Counted from the stretch's first letter, positions 28,879 through 37,835 are shown. The stretch is 64,000 bases of DNA from Parabacteroides hominis (GCF_014287585.1 NZ_JACOOJ010000024.1:1-64000), one strand, 5' to 3'. Notes: a model not told the origin generated them from the sequence alone. Made by a program: numbers and translations.

Positions 28879-30990
28879 ATGAAACGAAATTTAGTATTAA
28901 TATTGTTAGGAGCCAGCTTGTCGGGCTCCTTTTTGTATGGACAAGGCACGGTGGAAGATTATTCCCGCGCTTTTTCTTTGCCGGAGAAGTATAAGAATAC
29001 GGTTTTTTATTCGGATGTAAATCCGCGATGGATAGGTGATACTCATAGTTTCTGGTATATACGTCATACTCCTGAAGGTGACCGCTATGTAATTGTTGAT
29101 GCCGAAAAACGAGAGCGTGTGGCTATGCCCGACACGATGAAACAGCGTATATTGTCAGAAAAACCCCGCCGGTGGTGGGGTGAAGGTCGCTATTGGGCGG
29201 AGACAGATGAGGAACGTGTGGGCGACAGTATCCCTTCACCGGACAGGAAACAGGTCGCTTTCATCAAAAACAACAATGTATATGTAAAGGATGTTGCTAC
29301 TGGTGTGGAAAAAGCGTTGAGCATGGATGGTGCGCCAGGCGAATATTACTCAGCCTATATCCGATGGTCGCCCGATTCTCGTAAAGTCGCAACCATGAAG
29401 ATACGTCCGGCGGAAAAAAGGTATATCTATTTTATTGAATCATCTCCGAAAGATCAGTTGCAGCCGAAGTTGCATAAACGTGAATATGCAAAGCCGGGCG
29501 ATGCGTTGCCTTTCCGTATTCCTCATATTTTCCATATAGAGACGGGAGAGATGAGCAAGCCTTCTTCCACAGAACTTTTTGCTTCCCAATTCGATGTGCA
29601 TGGCTTGGATTGGGCGGCAGACAGCAACAGTCTCCTTTTTGAATACAACCAGCGTGGACATCAGGTCTACAGGGTGCTGGAACTGGCTGCTGAGAGTGGG
29701 CTTGTTCGTACGGTGATAGAAGAGACCAGCGATACATTTGTCAATTATACCCGTTATTTCCGTCGTGATTTAAAGAATGGAAAAGAAATTATATGGATGA
29801 GTGAACGCGACAATTGGAACCACCTTTATCTCTACGATCGGCAGACGGGAAAGGTAAAGCAGCAGATAACCAAAGGTGAATGGTATGTGCGTGACGTATT
29901 GGATGTCGACGAGGCAAATCGAGTAGTTTATTTTTCTGCCAACGGTATGGTAAAAGAAGAAGATCCTTATTTAATCCGTTATTACCGGATCAATATGGAT
30001 GGAAGTGGCCTGACTTGTCTCACGCCGGAAGAAGGAACGCATACGGCTTGGTTTTCGACAGATAGAAAATATCTGGTGGATGTCTATTCGAAGGTGAATG
30101 TCGCTCCTAAAGCCGTTTTGCGTAGCGCGAAAGACGGAAAAATCGTGATGCCATTGGAAGAGGCGGATATTAAGGCTCTCGAAAAAACCGGCTGGCAGGC
30201 TCCTGAGCCATTCGTTGCTAAAGGGCGTGACGGGAAAACGGATATCTGGGGCGTAATCTTCCGTCCTTCCAATTTTGATCCGTCGAAAAAATATCCAGTG
30301 CTGGAATATGTGTATGCCGGACCGGGAAGCGCATATACCCCGAAGGCTTTCCGCCAGTTGCACTGGTATCATCAGGTGACGGCGGAGCTTGGGTTTATCG
30401 TTGTGCAGAGCGATGGTATGGGAACCTCATTCCGTAGTAAGGCGTTTGAAAGTATCATCTATAAAAATTTGAAAGATGCAGGTTTCGAGGATCGTATTGC
30501 TTGGATAAAAGCTGCCGGTAAGAAATATCCTTATATGGATACGGACCGTGTCGGCATTTTCGGTGGTTCGGCTGGTGGACAGGAGGCGATGGCTGCCGTT
30601 CTCTTTCATCCTGATTTCTATAAAGCGGCTTATGCCGGTTGTGGTTGTCATGATAACCGGATGGATAAAATCTGGTGGAACGAACAGTGGATGGGGTATC
30701 CGGTAGATAGCAGTTATGTGGCTTGCAGCAATGTTGAGAATGCCCATTTGCTAACCCGACCTTTAATGCTGATGGTGGGTGAAATAGACGACAATGTTGA
30801 CCCGGCTAGCACCATGCAAGTGGTGAATGCCTTGATTAAAGCGAAAAAGGAGTTTGAACTGGTGGTCGTCCCCGGTAGCAACCATACGTTAGGGGGAGAT
30901 TATGGTGATCGGAAAAGGTTCGACTTCTTTGTCCGGAATCTGCTGGGGGTGACTCCGCCGGATTGGAATACGTGGAATTGGAATCGGTAA
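28879..30990 (+). CDS. S9 family prolyl peptidase (dipeptidyl peptidase IV-like)
   Basis: A 703-residue serine peptidase with a signal peptide (to SFLYG), a beta-propeller of DPP IV type and an alpha/beta-hydrolase domain. The catalytic triad is Ser564 in GGSAGGQEA, Asp637 or Asp638 in IDDNVDP, and His669 in PGSNHTLGG. S9B enzymes release X-Pro dipeptides, which would suit proline/hydroxyproline-rich chains left after sugar removal. It lies 38 bases after the second GH127 gene on the same strand, so it is probably the last gene of the locus. A DPP IV-like call is firm; its tolerance for hydroxyproline is not known. Confidence 0.9.
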   Translation: MKRNLVLILLGASLSGSFLYGQGTVEDYSRAFSLPEKYKNTVFYSDVNPRWIGDTHSFWYIRHTPEGDRYVIVDAEKRERVAMPDTMKQRILSEKPRRWWGEGRYWAETDEERVGDSIPSPDRKQVAFIKNNNVYVKDVATGVEKALSMDGAPGEYYSAYIRWSPDSRKVATMKIRPAEKRYIYFIESSPKDQLQPKLHKREYAKPGDALPFRIPHIFHIETGEMSKPSSTELFASQFDVHGLDWAADSNSLLFEYNQRGHQVYRVLELAAESGLVRTVIEETSDTFVNYTRYFRRDLKNGKEIIWMSERDNWNHLYLYDRQTGKVKQQITKGEWYVRDVLDVDEANRVVYFSANGMVKEEDPYLIRYYRINMDGSGLTCLTPEEGTHTAWFSTDRKYLVDVYSKVNVAPKAVLRSAKDGKIVMPLEEADIKALEKTGWQAPEPFVAKGRDGKTDIWGVIFRPSNFDPSKKYPVLEYVYAGPGSAYTPKAFRQLHWYHQVTAELGFIVVQSDGMGTSFRSKAFESIIYKNLKDAGFEDRIAWIKAAGKKYPYMDTDRVGIFGGSAGGQEAMAAVLFHPDFYKAAYAGCGCHDNRMDKIWWNEQWMGYPVDSSYVACSNVENAHLLTRPLMLMVGEIDDNVDPASTMQVVNALIKAKKEFELVVVPGSNHTLGGDYGDRKRFDFFVRNLLGVTPPDWNTWNWNR

Positions 30991-31045
30991 CAGCTTCGGT
31001 TTGAATGCTGATAGAATATGTCTATTCGTATATAGAAATTATCTG

Positions 31046-31077
31046 TTTGACAGGCACTTATATCTGATGTATCTTTG
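31046..31077 (+). promoter_or_regulatory. dps promoter
   Basis: A textbook Bacteroidetes promoter: -33 TTTG (31046-31049), 20-base spacer, -7 TATCTTTG (31070-31077). Transcription should begin near 31084, about 40 bases before the dps ATG. An OxyR site may overlap it, but I cannot define one by eye. Confidence 0.8.
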
Positions 31078-31123
31078 CAGTACAAGAAAAACGAAAAGTA
31101 TAACAATTAAAAAGTAAAGTATT

Positions 31124-31612
31124 ATGAAGACATTAGATTATATCCATTTGGATGCAGTTGCAGCAGGTAAAGTAGTTGAAGCATTACAACAGTTATTGGC
31201 CGATTATCAGGTATTCTATACAAACCTTCGTGGTTTCCACTGGAACATCAAGGGACACGGTTTCTTTGTTCTTCACAGCAAATTTGAAGATATGTATAAT
31301 GATGCTGCCGAAAAGGTGGACGAACTGGCTGAACGTATCCTGATGTTGGGCGGTGTTCCGGTTAATAAGTTCAGTGAATATCTGAAAGTTGCCAAAGTAA
31401 AGGAAGTCTCGGACGTATCTTGTGCAGACGAAGCGTTGGAAAACATTCTGAACACTTACGGCCAGTTTATTGCCGAAGAACGTAAATTGCTTTCTCTGGC
31501 TTCCGAATCCGGAGACGAGGCAACAGTTGCGCTGATGAGCGATTACCTGAAGGAACAGGAAAAATTGGTTTGGATGTTAGTGGCTTACTCTTCTTGCGAC
31601 TGTAAGAAATAA
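31124..31612 (+). CDS. dps: Dps-type DNA-binding ferritin-like protein
   Basis: A 162-residue Dps/mini-ferritin that stores iron as ferric oxide by using peroxide, and so protects DNA. The ferroxidase ligands are in the Dps motif FYTNLRGFHWNIKGHGFFVLHSKFEDMYNDAAEKVDELAERI, which supplies the intersubunit His/Asp/Glu site. The gene is monocistronic, with its own strong promoter and a strong terminator. It is likely controlled by OxyR, as in Bacteroides fragilis; the oxyR gene is in the same window. Confidence 0.95.
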   Translation: MKTLDYIHLDAVAAGKVVEALQQLLADYQVFYTNLRGFHWNIKGHGFFVLHSKFEDMYNDAAEKVDELAERILMLGGVPVNKFSEYLKVAKVKEVSDVSCADEALENILNTYGQFIAEERKLLSLASESGDEATVALMSDYLKEQEKLVWMLVAYSSCDCKK

Positions 31613-31652
31613 TAAGTGTGTAAGTAATTAATAATTTATTCGTTGCGTTTGG

Positions 31653-31685
31653 AAAAGGCGGTCTCCTCACGAGACCGCCTTTTTG
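31653..31685 (+). terminator. Strong intrinsic terminator of dps
   Basis: The arms AAAAGGCGGTCTC and GAGACCGCCTTTT close a CTCAC loop and run into TTTTT. The A run on the left means it can also work in reverse. Confidence 0.92.
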
Positions 31686-31982
31686 ATTTGTGCCCGAACC
31701 ATGCGGAAGTGCGTTTTTGGGCAAGTATCATTTTGTTATCTTTATTGTGCTAAAGCATGACCGATTGATTTGTTAAAAAATATTACCTGCAATAGTGATT
31801 CCAAAAACATGCACTACTAATCTGATTTACATAGGGTAGTAGTGACATTTTGATAATCTTGCATTCGTATTCCTTTATCATGTCGGGTGTGTTTTAGAAA
31901 AGCAAGAGTGTTTAAATGAAAGAACCGTGGGCCAAATATAGGAAGACCTTGAAGTGATGAGGGTTTTGTCCGTTTTTCTGTT
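31686..31982. other. Non-coding intergenic stretch
   Basis: AT-rich, with no open frame of interest on either strand and no obvious structured RNA. Only the promoter of the next gene is seen at its right end. Confidence 0.5.
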
Positions 31983-31990
31983 TATATTTG
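31983..31990 (+). promoter_or_regulatory. Probable -7 promoter element of the DUF6493-like gene
   Basis: TATATTTG, 22 bases before ATG 32012. It covers the in-frame TTG at 31988, which therefore is unlikely to be translated; this fixes the start at 32012. Confidence 0.6.
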
Positions 31991-32011
31991 TCCGAAAATA
32001 AGATCAGAATT

Positions 32012-33568
32012 ATGGACAGGATGGAAAAAGAACCGCTTATACAGGAAGGCAGACGTCTTCCGGATGTGGCGGATGTAAACGGTTTGGTTTCTTTTATGGG
32101 CCGGTTGATGGATGGTCAGGAGAGTTTTTATCTTGATTTGCTGTTGGCTTCTCTGGTCCGTTTGCACCCGTTTATAAAACCGGATGATGCGGAACGTATG
32201 ATGCCGGTTTTCGAATGGGCCGGAACTGTAATGGAGATGCCGGAAAACGAGATAGGAGGGTTGGATATGCTTACCGCCTCTTTTCTGCTTGATTATGCCG
32301 AAATGCTTTCCGGATCGGAAAAACGTGCCAAAAGCTCGAAACAACAACCTTACCAGGACTATAAGCCATATCTGGATCTTGTAAAATTGGCTTTTAACCG
32401 GATAAAAGATCATAATACGTTGCCTTTGCTCTCGACACCGACCCACCGTCCGGCCTGGGTCGATCCGGTCGTGCTTGTCTCCCGGCTGTCGGAATATCAG
32501 AAAAAGGGGGTGAAGCCGGACAATCTGGACTTTCAAATTGCAGTTTCGCGTGTGGCATTGGATGATACGGACGAGGCTGTCCGGTTAGTCGAACAAGAGA
32601 TGGCGGGCGAATATCGCGAGTTGTTGCTTTTCCTGTTCAAACCGGAAGCACGTCCTAAGGGGCCTTTTACGTCTCAGGCCGTTTGGATGACTGCTGCTTT
32701 GGTCAAAAGTCCTGATACCGTCTATGACGAGTTTAAGGATTTTCCTTATTCTGCAGTGAACCGGGCTTATTTGACAGGGGATATTCCCAGTGACGTGTTC
32801 ACGTTTGAAAAACCGTTTGGGAAAGTCGATCGTATCTTGCAGTTGATTCCTCCGGCAAGCAAGAATGTCGCGGTAAAATGGAGGTTTGGAGGTTATGCTT
32901 TATACATGACTTATCGGCCTTGTTCCCGCATTCCGCTTTTAGTGGAGACTTTTTGGAAAATACCTTTGCGGGAGAAGGATCTGAAGAGGTTCTTGTTGCT
33001 TTCTCCGAATGCACCTCGGATTTGGTTGGCTTTATTGGTGCGGGATCGCGTAAGGGATGCTTATTGGAACGATTTGGAACTGGCAAGGCTTAACCTGGTT
33101 GCCCTTGAGACCTTGCGCGAACTTGATTTGGAGTGGAGAGGGGGGATGGCTTTGACATACCTGGCGGTGTGCCTGTTGAGCATCGATCGTCCTGTTCGTT
33201 TGTGTGCGGCGGATCTTTGGGGGGAACTTGTGGAAAAAGACCTGATAGACAATGTGGCTTTAGGCCGGGTATTGGGTAAGATCCAATCATTGGAATGGGC
33301 TCCTGCGCAGAGAATTTCAGGTTTGGTTGTCGAAATGTTGATAAATAGATCATCTTTTCATAACAAAGAACTGTCTGTGCTGTTTGTCTCTTTTTTGTCT
33401 TGCCTGCCGGAAAATCCGGTGAAGGATTTAAAGCGGTTATTGGAAGTTTTTGCGGAACTTCAGACTGTTAATAACTGGCCGAAGGTGAAATATGCCCCAC
33501 TTCTTTCTTTGCTTGAGACGTGGAAGAAAAACAGCAAATTGACAGAGGTGATAGAATCTTTGTATTAA
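32012..33568 (+). CDS. DUF6493-like helical repeat protein
   Basis: About 518 residues, soluble, leucine-rich, and probably an alpha-solenoid of HEAT-like repeats. The segment LPLLSTPTHRPAWVDPVVLVSRLSEYQ recalls the C-terminal half of Bacteroidetes DUF6493 proteins, which I remember as about 900 residues; if so, this copy lacks the N-terminal half. It has its own promoter just upstream, so it is not simply a broken tail. No enzymatic motif is seen and its function is unknown. It is followed 48 bases later by aguA, which has its own -7 element (TATATTTG at 33588-33595). Confidence 0.6.
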   Translation: MDRMEKEPLIQEGRRLPDVADVNGLVSFMGRLMDGQESFYLDLLLASLVRLHPFIKPDDAERMMPVFEWAGTVMEMPENEIGGLDMLTASFLLDYAEMLSGSEKRAKSSKQQPYQDYKPYLDLVKLAFNRIKDHNTLPLLSTPTHRPAWVDPVVLVSRLSEYQKKGVKPDNLDFQIAVSRVALDDTDEAVRLVEQEMAGEYRELLLFLFKPEARPKGPFTSQAVWMTAALVKSPDTVYDEFKDFPYSAVNRAYLTGDIPSDVFTFEKPFGKVDRILQLIPPASKNVAVKWRFGGYALYMTYRPCSRIPLLVETFWKIPLREKDLKRFLLLSPNAPRIWLALLVRDRVRDAYWNDLELARLNLVALETLRELDLEWRGGMALTYLAVCLLSIDRPVRLCAADLWGELVEKDLIDNVALGRVLGKIQSLEWAPAQRISGLVVEMLINRSSFHNKELSVLFVSFLSCLPENPVKDLKRLLEVFAELQTVNNWPKVKYAPLLSLLETWKKNSKLTEVIESLY

Positions 33569-33616
33569 GAATGATGGAAAATAAGCCTATATTTGTGCTG
33601 TAAATTTTAAACGCAG

Positions 33617-34645
33617 ATGGAAGATAAAATCATATTACCGGCGGAATGGTATCCACAAAGTGCCGTCCAGTTGACATGGCCGCATGAGGAAACGGATTGG
33701 GCGCCTATACTGGACGAGGTGATTCCTTGTTTCGTGTCGATCGCCAAAGAAGTGATCAAACACGAGAAGCTCTTGATCGTCTGTCCCGACGAACAGGAAG
33801 TACGCGGACAATTGGGCGATGTGGATTACAGCCGGATCATTTTCCGGGAGATGGCGACGAATGACACCTGGGCACGTGATCATGGTGGCATTACGGTATT
33901 CGACCAGGGAGAACCGGTCGTGTATGACTTTGTGTTCAACGGTTGGGGGATGAAGTTCGCGGCGAACCTGGACAACCTGGTTACGCGTAACCTGTCGGTA
34001 CAGGGAACATTTGCCGACGGGGTTCCGCTCATCAATATGCAACCGTTTGTCCTGGAAGGCGGCAGTATCGAATCGGATGGCAAGGGGACACTGTTGACGA
34101 CAGTCGAATGCCTTTCGTCCCTGAACCGGAACGAATACCTGCAAAAGGAAGAACTGGAAGCCTATCTGAAGGATGTCTTCGGCTTTGAACGCATCTTATG
34201 GCTGGAAAACGGTTACCTGGCCGGTGATGATACGGACAGCCATGTCGACACGTTGGCACGGTTCTGTAGCGAAGATACGATTGCGTATGTCCAGTGTACG
34301 GATGAGTCGGATGAACATTTCGAGGAACTGCAAGCGATGGAACAGGAATTGCTGGCTTTCAAACAGGCTGACGGCAAACCTTACCGGCTGATCGCCCTGC
34401 CGATGGCGGACCCGGTGGTATGGGAGGGCGAACGTCTCCCGGCCACTTATGCCAATTTTTTGATTATCAACGGAGCTGTGTTGTTGCCCTATTATAATTC
34501 TCCGAAGGACGAACTGGCGAAGGATGCTTTGCAACAGGCTTTTCCGGATCGGGAGGTGATAGGAATCAATTGTTTGCCGTTGATTAAACAACATGGTTCG
34601 CTGCATTGCGTGACGATGCAGTACCCGGAGGGAGTTATTAGTTGA
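33617..34645 (+). CDS. aguA: Agmatine deiminase
   Basis: Hydrolyses agmatine to N-carbamoylputrescine and ammonia, in polyamine synthesis from arginine. A 342-residue pentein-fold enzyme with the family motifs TNDTWARDHGGIT, EGGSIESDGKGTLLTT and GDDTDSHVDTLARF, and the catalytic Cys near the end in QHGSLHCVTMQYP. The partner amidohydrolase follows 26 bases later. A probable -7 promoter element TATATTTG is at 33588-33595. Confidence 0.95.
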   Translation: MEDKIILPAEWYPQSAVQLTWPHEETDWAPILDEVIPCFVSIAKEVIKHEKLLIVCPDEQEVRGQLGDVDYSRIIFREMATNDTWARDHGGITVFDQGEPVVYDFVFNGWGMKFAANLDNLVTRNLSVQGTFADGVPLINMQPFVLEGGSIESDGKGTLLTTVECLSSLNRNEYLQKEELEAYLKDVFGFERILWLENGYLAGDDTDSHVDTLARFCSEDTIAYVQCTDESDEHFEELQAMEQELLAFKQADGKPYRLIALPMADPVVWEGERLPATYANFLIINGAVLLPYYNSPKDELAKDALQQAFPDREVIGINCLPLIKQHGSLHCVTMQYPEGVIS

Positions 34646-34671
34646 AAGTTGAGAGTTGAAAATTGAAAGTT

Positions 34672-35562
34672 ATGATGGAAGATATGTTAAAAGTTGGGCT
34701 GGTGCAGCAGGCGAATACGGGGAATCGGGCTGCTAATATTGAGAAACTGGAACAAAATATACGAGCTTGTGCTTTGCAAGGTGCTGAATTGGTCGTTTTG
34801 CAGGAATTGCATAACGGGCTTTATTTTTGCCAGACGGAGAATACCGAAGTGTTCGACCAGGCTGAACCGGTTCCGGGACCTTCTACGGAAGTATTCGGAG
34901 CATTGGCAAAGGAGTTGGGCGTCGTGCTGGTTCTTTCTTTGTTTGAGAAACGGGCTCCCGGTTTGTATCATAATACGGCTGTCGTAATTGAGAAAGACGG
35001 TACTATTGCCGGGAAATACCGTAAAATGCATATTCCGGATGATCCGGCCTATTATGAGAAGTTCTATTTTACTCCCGGTGACCTCGGATTTGAGCCGATT
35101 CAGACTTCAGTTGGTAAATTGGGCGTATTGGTTTGCTGGGATCAGTGGTATCCCGAAGCTGCCCGCCTGATGGCGATGAAAGGAGCGGAACTACTGATTT
35201 ATCCGACCGCCATCGGTTGGGAAAGCAGTGACGCGGAGGATGAGAAACAACGCCAATTGGATGCTTGGATCACCGTACAGCGGGGACATGCCGTGGCAAA
35301 CGGCATTCCGGTTGTTGCAGTGAACCGTGTCGGACATGAAGACGATCCGTCCGGTCAAACGAACGGTATTCAGTTCTGGGGGAATAGCTTTGTGGCCGGT
35401 CCGCAGGGTGAATTATTGGTTGAATTTTCCAATGGAATGGATGAAGTGGGAGTCCTGACGGTCGACAAGACCCGTAGCGAGAATGTCCGCCGTTGGTGGC
35501 CTTTCTTCCGGGATCGCCGTATCGATGCTTTTGGGGGGTTGACCGAACGTTTTCTGATATGA
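34672..35562 (+). CDS. aguB: N-carbamoylputrescine amidohydrolase
   Basis: Second step of putrescine synthesis: N-carbamoylputrescine to putrescine, carbon dioxide and ammonia. A nitrilase-superfamily protein with the Glu-Lys-Cys triad in VVLQELHNG, GKYRKMHIPDD and GVLVCWDQWYPEAAR. ATG 34672 is used; the longer frame begins at a TTG (34663) with no support. Its stop overlaps the start of the pabB gene as ATGA. Confidence 0.95.
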   Translation: MMEDMLKVGLVQQANTGNRAANIEKLEQNIRACALQGAELVVLQELHNGLYFCQTENTEVFDQAEPVPGPSTEVFGALAKELGVVLVLSLFEKRAPGLYHNTAVVIEKDGTIAGKYRKMHIPDDPAYYEKFYFTPGDLGFEPIQTSVGKLGVLVCWDQWYPEAARLMAMKGAELLIYPTAIGWESSDAEDEKQRQLDAWITVQRGHAVANGIPVVAVNRVGHEDDPSGQTNGIQFWGNSFVAGPQGELLVEFSNGMDEVGVLTVDKTRSENVRRWWPFFRDRRIDAFGGLTERFLI

Positions 35563-36560
35563 AATTTTATAATCGTATAGAGGCCGTCTGCCGTATGAAC
35601 CGATTGGGTGCGGAAAGGCGGCCTTTCCTGTTTGTGATCGATTACAAGCAAGACCAGGTGATTGTGGAAGAGCCGGATCAGGTCGATCCGGAGGTGTTGC
35701 TTTACGACCTGGATGGTGTGACGAATGCCGCGGCTGTAAGCCGTATGAATGACCGGGAGAATCCGGCTTCTGCAATCCGATGGGAAACATTCCCTATGAC
35801 ACAAGAGGCCTATGCAGACTCGTTTCATAAAGTTGTCGGACATATCCGGGCCGGAAACTCTTACCTGGCCAATCTGACTTGCGCCACTCCTGTCCGGACC
35901 GATCTGAGTTTAAAGGATGTTTTTGTCCGTTCGGAAGCCCGGTATAAGCTCTGGATGAAAGACCGTTTTGTCGTTTTCTCCCCTGAGATATTCGTGAAGA
36001 TACGGGATGAACATATCTATTCTTTTCCGATGAAGGGAACGATCGATGCCACGCTGCCGGATGCCCGCAGGCGGATATTGGACGATCCGAAGGAAATGGC
36101 CGAACATGCTACGATTGTCGACCTGATCCGCAATGACCTGAGTATGGTGGCTACCGAGGTGATGGTGGCCCGTTATCGGTATATAGACGAGCTGCCGACA
36201 CATAAAGGCGCTTTGTTGCAGGTAAGTTCGGAGATCCGGGGCCGTCTTGCCGGGAACTGGCAGGCAGAGACAGGGGAATTGCTATTCCGTCTCCTTCCGG
36301 CAGGTTCCATTACCGGGGCGCCCAAAAAGAAGACAATGGAGATTATAGCGGAAGCCGAGACATACGAAAGAGGGTTCTATACGGGCGTCATGGGCTATTT
36401 TGACGGGAATAGCCTGGACAGTGCCGTCATGATCCGCTTTTTGGAACGACAAGCGGATGGCTCTTTGATCTTTAAGAGTGGAGGAGGCATCACCTCCCGA
36501 AGTGATTTGGCAAGCGAGTATGACGAAATGAAACAGAAAGTCTATGTCCCCATTTATTGA
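35559..36560 (+). CDS. pabB: Aminodeoxychorismate synthase component I
   Basis: A chorismate-binding enzyme (anthranilate synthase/PabB superfamily) making 4-amino-4-deoxychorismate for folate. About 333 residues, shorter than full PabB; the N-terminal part is reduced, as in many Bacteroidetes. The conserved C-terminal motifs GSITGAPKKKTMEII, GVMGYFDGNSLDSAVMIR and FKSGGGITSRSD are present. The start ATG 35559 overlaps the aguB stop (ATGA), so translation is coupled to the polyamine genes; upstream in-frame ATG 35493 lies inside aguB and is rejected. It overlaps pabC by 17 bases. Confidence 0.9.
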   Translation: MKFYNRIEAVCRMNRLGAERRPFLFVIDYKQDQVIVEEPDQVDPEVLLYDLDGVTNAAAVSRMNDRENPASAIRWETFPMTQEAYADSFHKVVGHIRAGNSYLANLTCATPVRTDLSLKDVFVRSEARYKLWMKDRFVVFSPEIFVKIRDEHIYSFPMKGTIDATLPDARRRILDDPKEMAEHATIVDLIRNDLSMVATEVMVARYRYIDELPTHKGALLQVSSEIRGRLAGNWQAETGELLFRLLPAGSITGAPKKKTMEIIAEAETYERGFYTGVMGYFDGNSLDSAVMIRFLERQADGSLIFKSGGGITSRSDLASEYDEMKQKVYVPIY

Positions 36561-37134
36561 AACAATCCGGATCGAGGACGGGCGGATTCATAACTTGCCC
36601 TATCATAACCGGCGTATGGACGAGACACGCCGGAGCGTGTTGCATCAAACCGGTACGCTTGATTTGAGTGACTACATCCGACCTGGAAACTACCGGGAAC
36701 GGACAAAGTGCCGCGTTGAATATGATAAAGATATCCTGAAAGTGGAGTATGCCGCCTATCACATCCGTCCGGTATCTTCTTTGCGGCTGGTCGCCGATGA
36801 CGAAGCCGCTTATCGGTATAAAAGTACGGACCGGAGTGTGCTGGACCGTTTGTTCGCATGTCGCGAAACGGAAGACGATGTGCTGATCGTCCGGAAAGGA
36901 TTGTTGACCGACACCTCTATTTGCAACATTGCGCTCTGGAACGGGAAACAATGGATTACCCCCTCCGTGCCGTTGCTGGCAGGAACGAAAAGAGCCTCTT
37001 TGCTGGATCAGGGAGGGATTGTTGCAGGTGATATCCGTCCGGAGGATTTGCCGGGTTATTCCCGTATCAGGCTGTTCAATGCGATGATCGAGTTTGGAGA
37101 AATCGATCTTCCGGTAGATAAGATCGTGCTTTGA
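36544..37134 (+). CDS. pabC: Aminotransferase class IV, probable 4-amino-4-deoxychorismate lyase
   Basis: A 196-residue fold-type IV PLP protein, short for the family (about 270). The start (SPFIETIRIEDGRIHNLPYHNRRMDETRR) and the middle (VRKGLLTDTSICNIALWNGKQWITP) match PabC-like lyases that release pyruvate from aminodeoxychorismate to give para-aminobenzoate. The position directly after pabB, overlapping by 17 bases, supports the call. Its last 79 bases overlap the 3' end of the convergent L,D-transpeptidase-like gene. Confidence 0.85.
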   Translation: MSPFIETIRIEDGRIHNLPYHNRRMDETRRSVLHQTGTLDLSDYIRPGNYRERTKCRVEYDKDILKVEYAAYHIRPVSSLRLVADDEAAYRYKSTDRSVLDRLFACRETEDDVLIVRKGLLTDTSICNIALWNGKQWITPSVPLLAGTKRASLLDQGGIVAGDIRPEDLPGYSRIRLFNAMIEFGEIDLPVDKIVL

Positions 37135-37802
37135 CTCAAATAGTTCTTGTCGTTGGCATAGATGTAGAGCAAGGTTCCGTTCTTGATGGTGTTGATGATC
37201 GGCTTGGCGAGCGACTGGGGCAGGGCGGGACAACCGAAACTTCTTCCTAAGCGGCCTGCCGATGCTGCAACAGACGGGTTGCAATAATTAGCCCCGTGCA
37301 CCACGATCGCCCGTTCTTTTGCCCGGTCGTTAATACCTTTTTCCAAACCGTTGAGGACTAAGGAATAGCCGTTTTTACCCTGATAAGTATTCTCCGTAAC
37401 GAAAAATCCCAATGAACTTTTGTAAGAATTGACTTTGTTGGAGAAAGAAGTGGCGTAATTTCCTCCGCTGTTTTTCCCGTGCGAGACGAGAGATGAGAAC
37501 AGGAGTTTCTTATGCCGGATATCCAGGACGTAAAGTCGCTCTTCCGTGGAAGGTTTCGTGAAGTCGATCAGGGTAATGATATCCTTGTTACGCCGTTCGA
37601 TCGCCTGCGCTCCGGTTATCGCCTGTTCGAAGGCTGTATAGTCTACCATATTGTCCAGTTGCATATCCGTATAGAGCTGCCGGCATACCGAAGACATGGC
37701 CGCCGCAGGATCAGCCGGGATTAGGGGAGACGAACTTCTGGTAGCCGTGTAATTAGCCGGAAGAAATAATAAAACCAAATATAAACAGATGCGCAATAAC
37801 AT
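37056..37802 (-). CDS. YkuD_2-type murein L,D-transpeptidase-family protein
   Basis: 248 residues with an N-terminal export signal (MLLRICLYLVLLFLPANYTA). The catalytic part has the His and Cys motifs of the YkuD-related family: VVHGANYCNP and RLGRSFGCPALPQSLAK. It is expected in the periplasm acting on peptidoglycan cross-links or anchoring. It is in tandem with another YkuD protein upstream (33-base gap on the same strand). The 3' end overlaps pabC by 79 bases in convergent orientation. Confidence 0.85.
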   Translation of the reverse strand: MLLRICLYLVLLFLPANYTATRSSSPLIPADPAAAMSSVCRQLYTDMQLDNMVDYTAFEQAITGAQAIERRNKDIITLIDFTKPSTEERLYVLDIRHKKLLFSSLVSHGKNSGGNYATSFSNKVNSYKSSLGFFVTENTYQGKNGYSLVLNGLEKGINDRAKERAIVVHGANYCNPSVAASAGRLGRSFGCPALPQSLAKPIINTIKNGTLLYIYANDKNYLSQSTILSTGRSISPNSIIALNSLIRE

Positions 37803-37835
37803 AAGATTGAATAATGTCGCACAAAGATAAGATTT

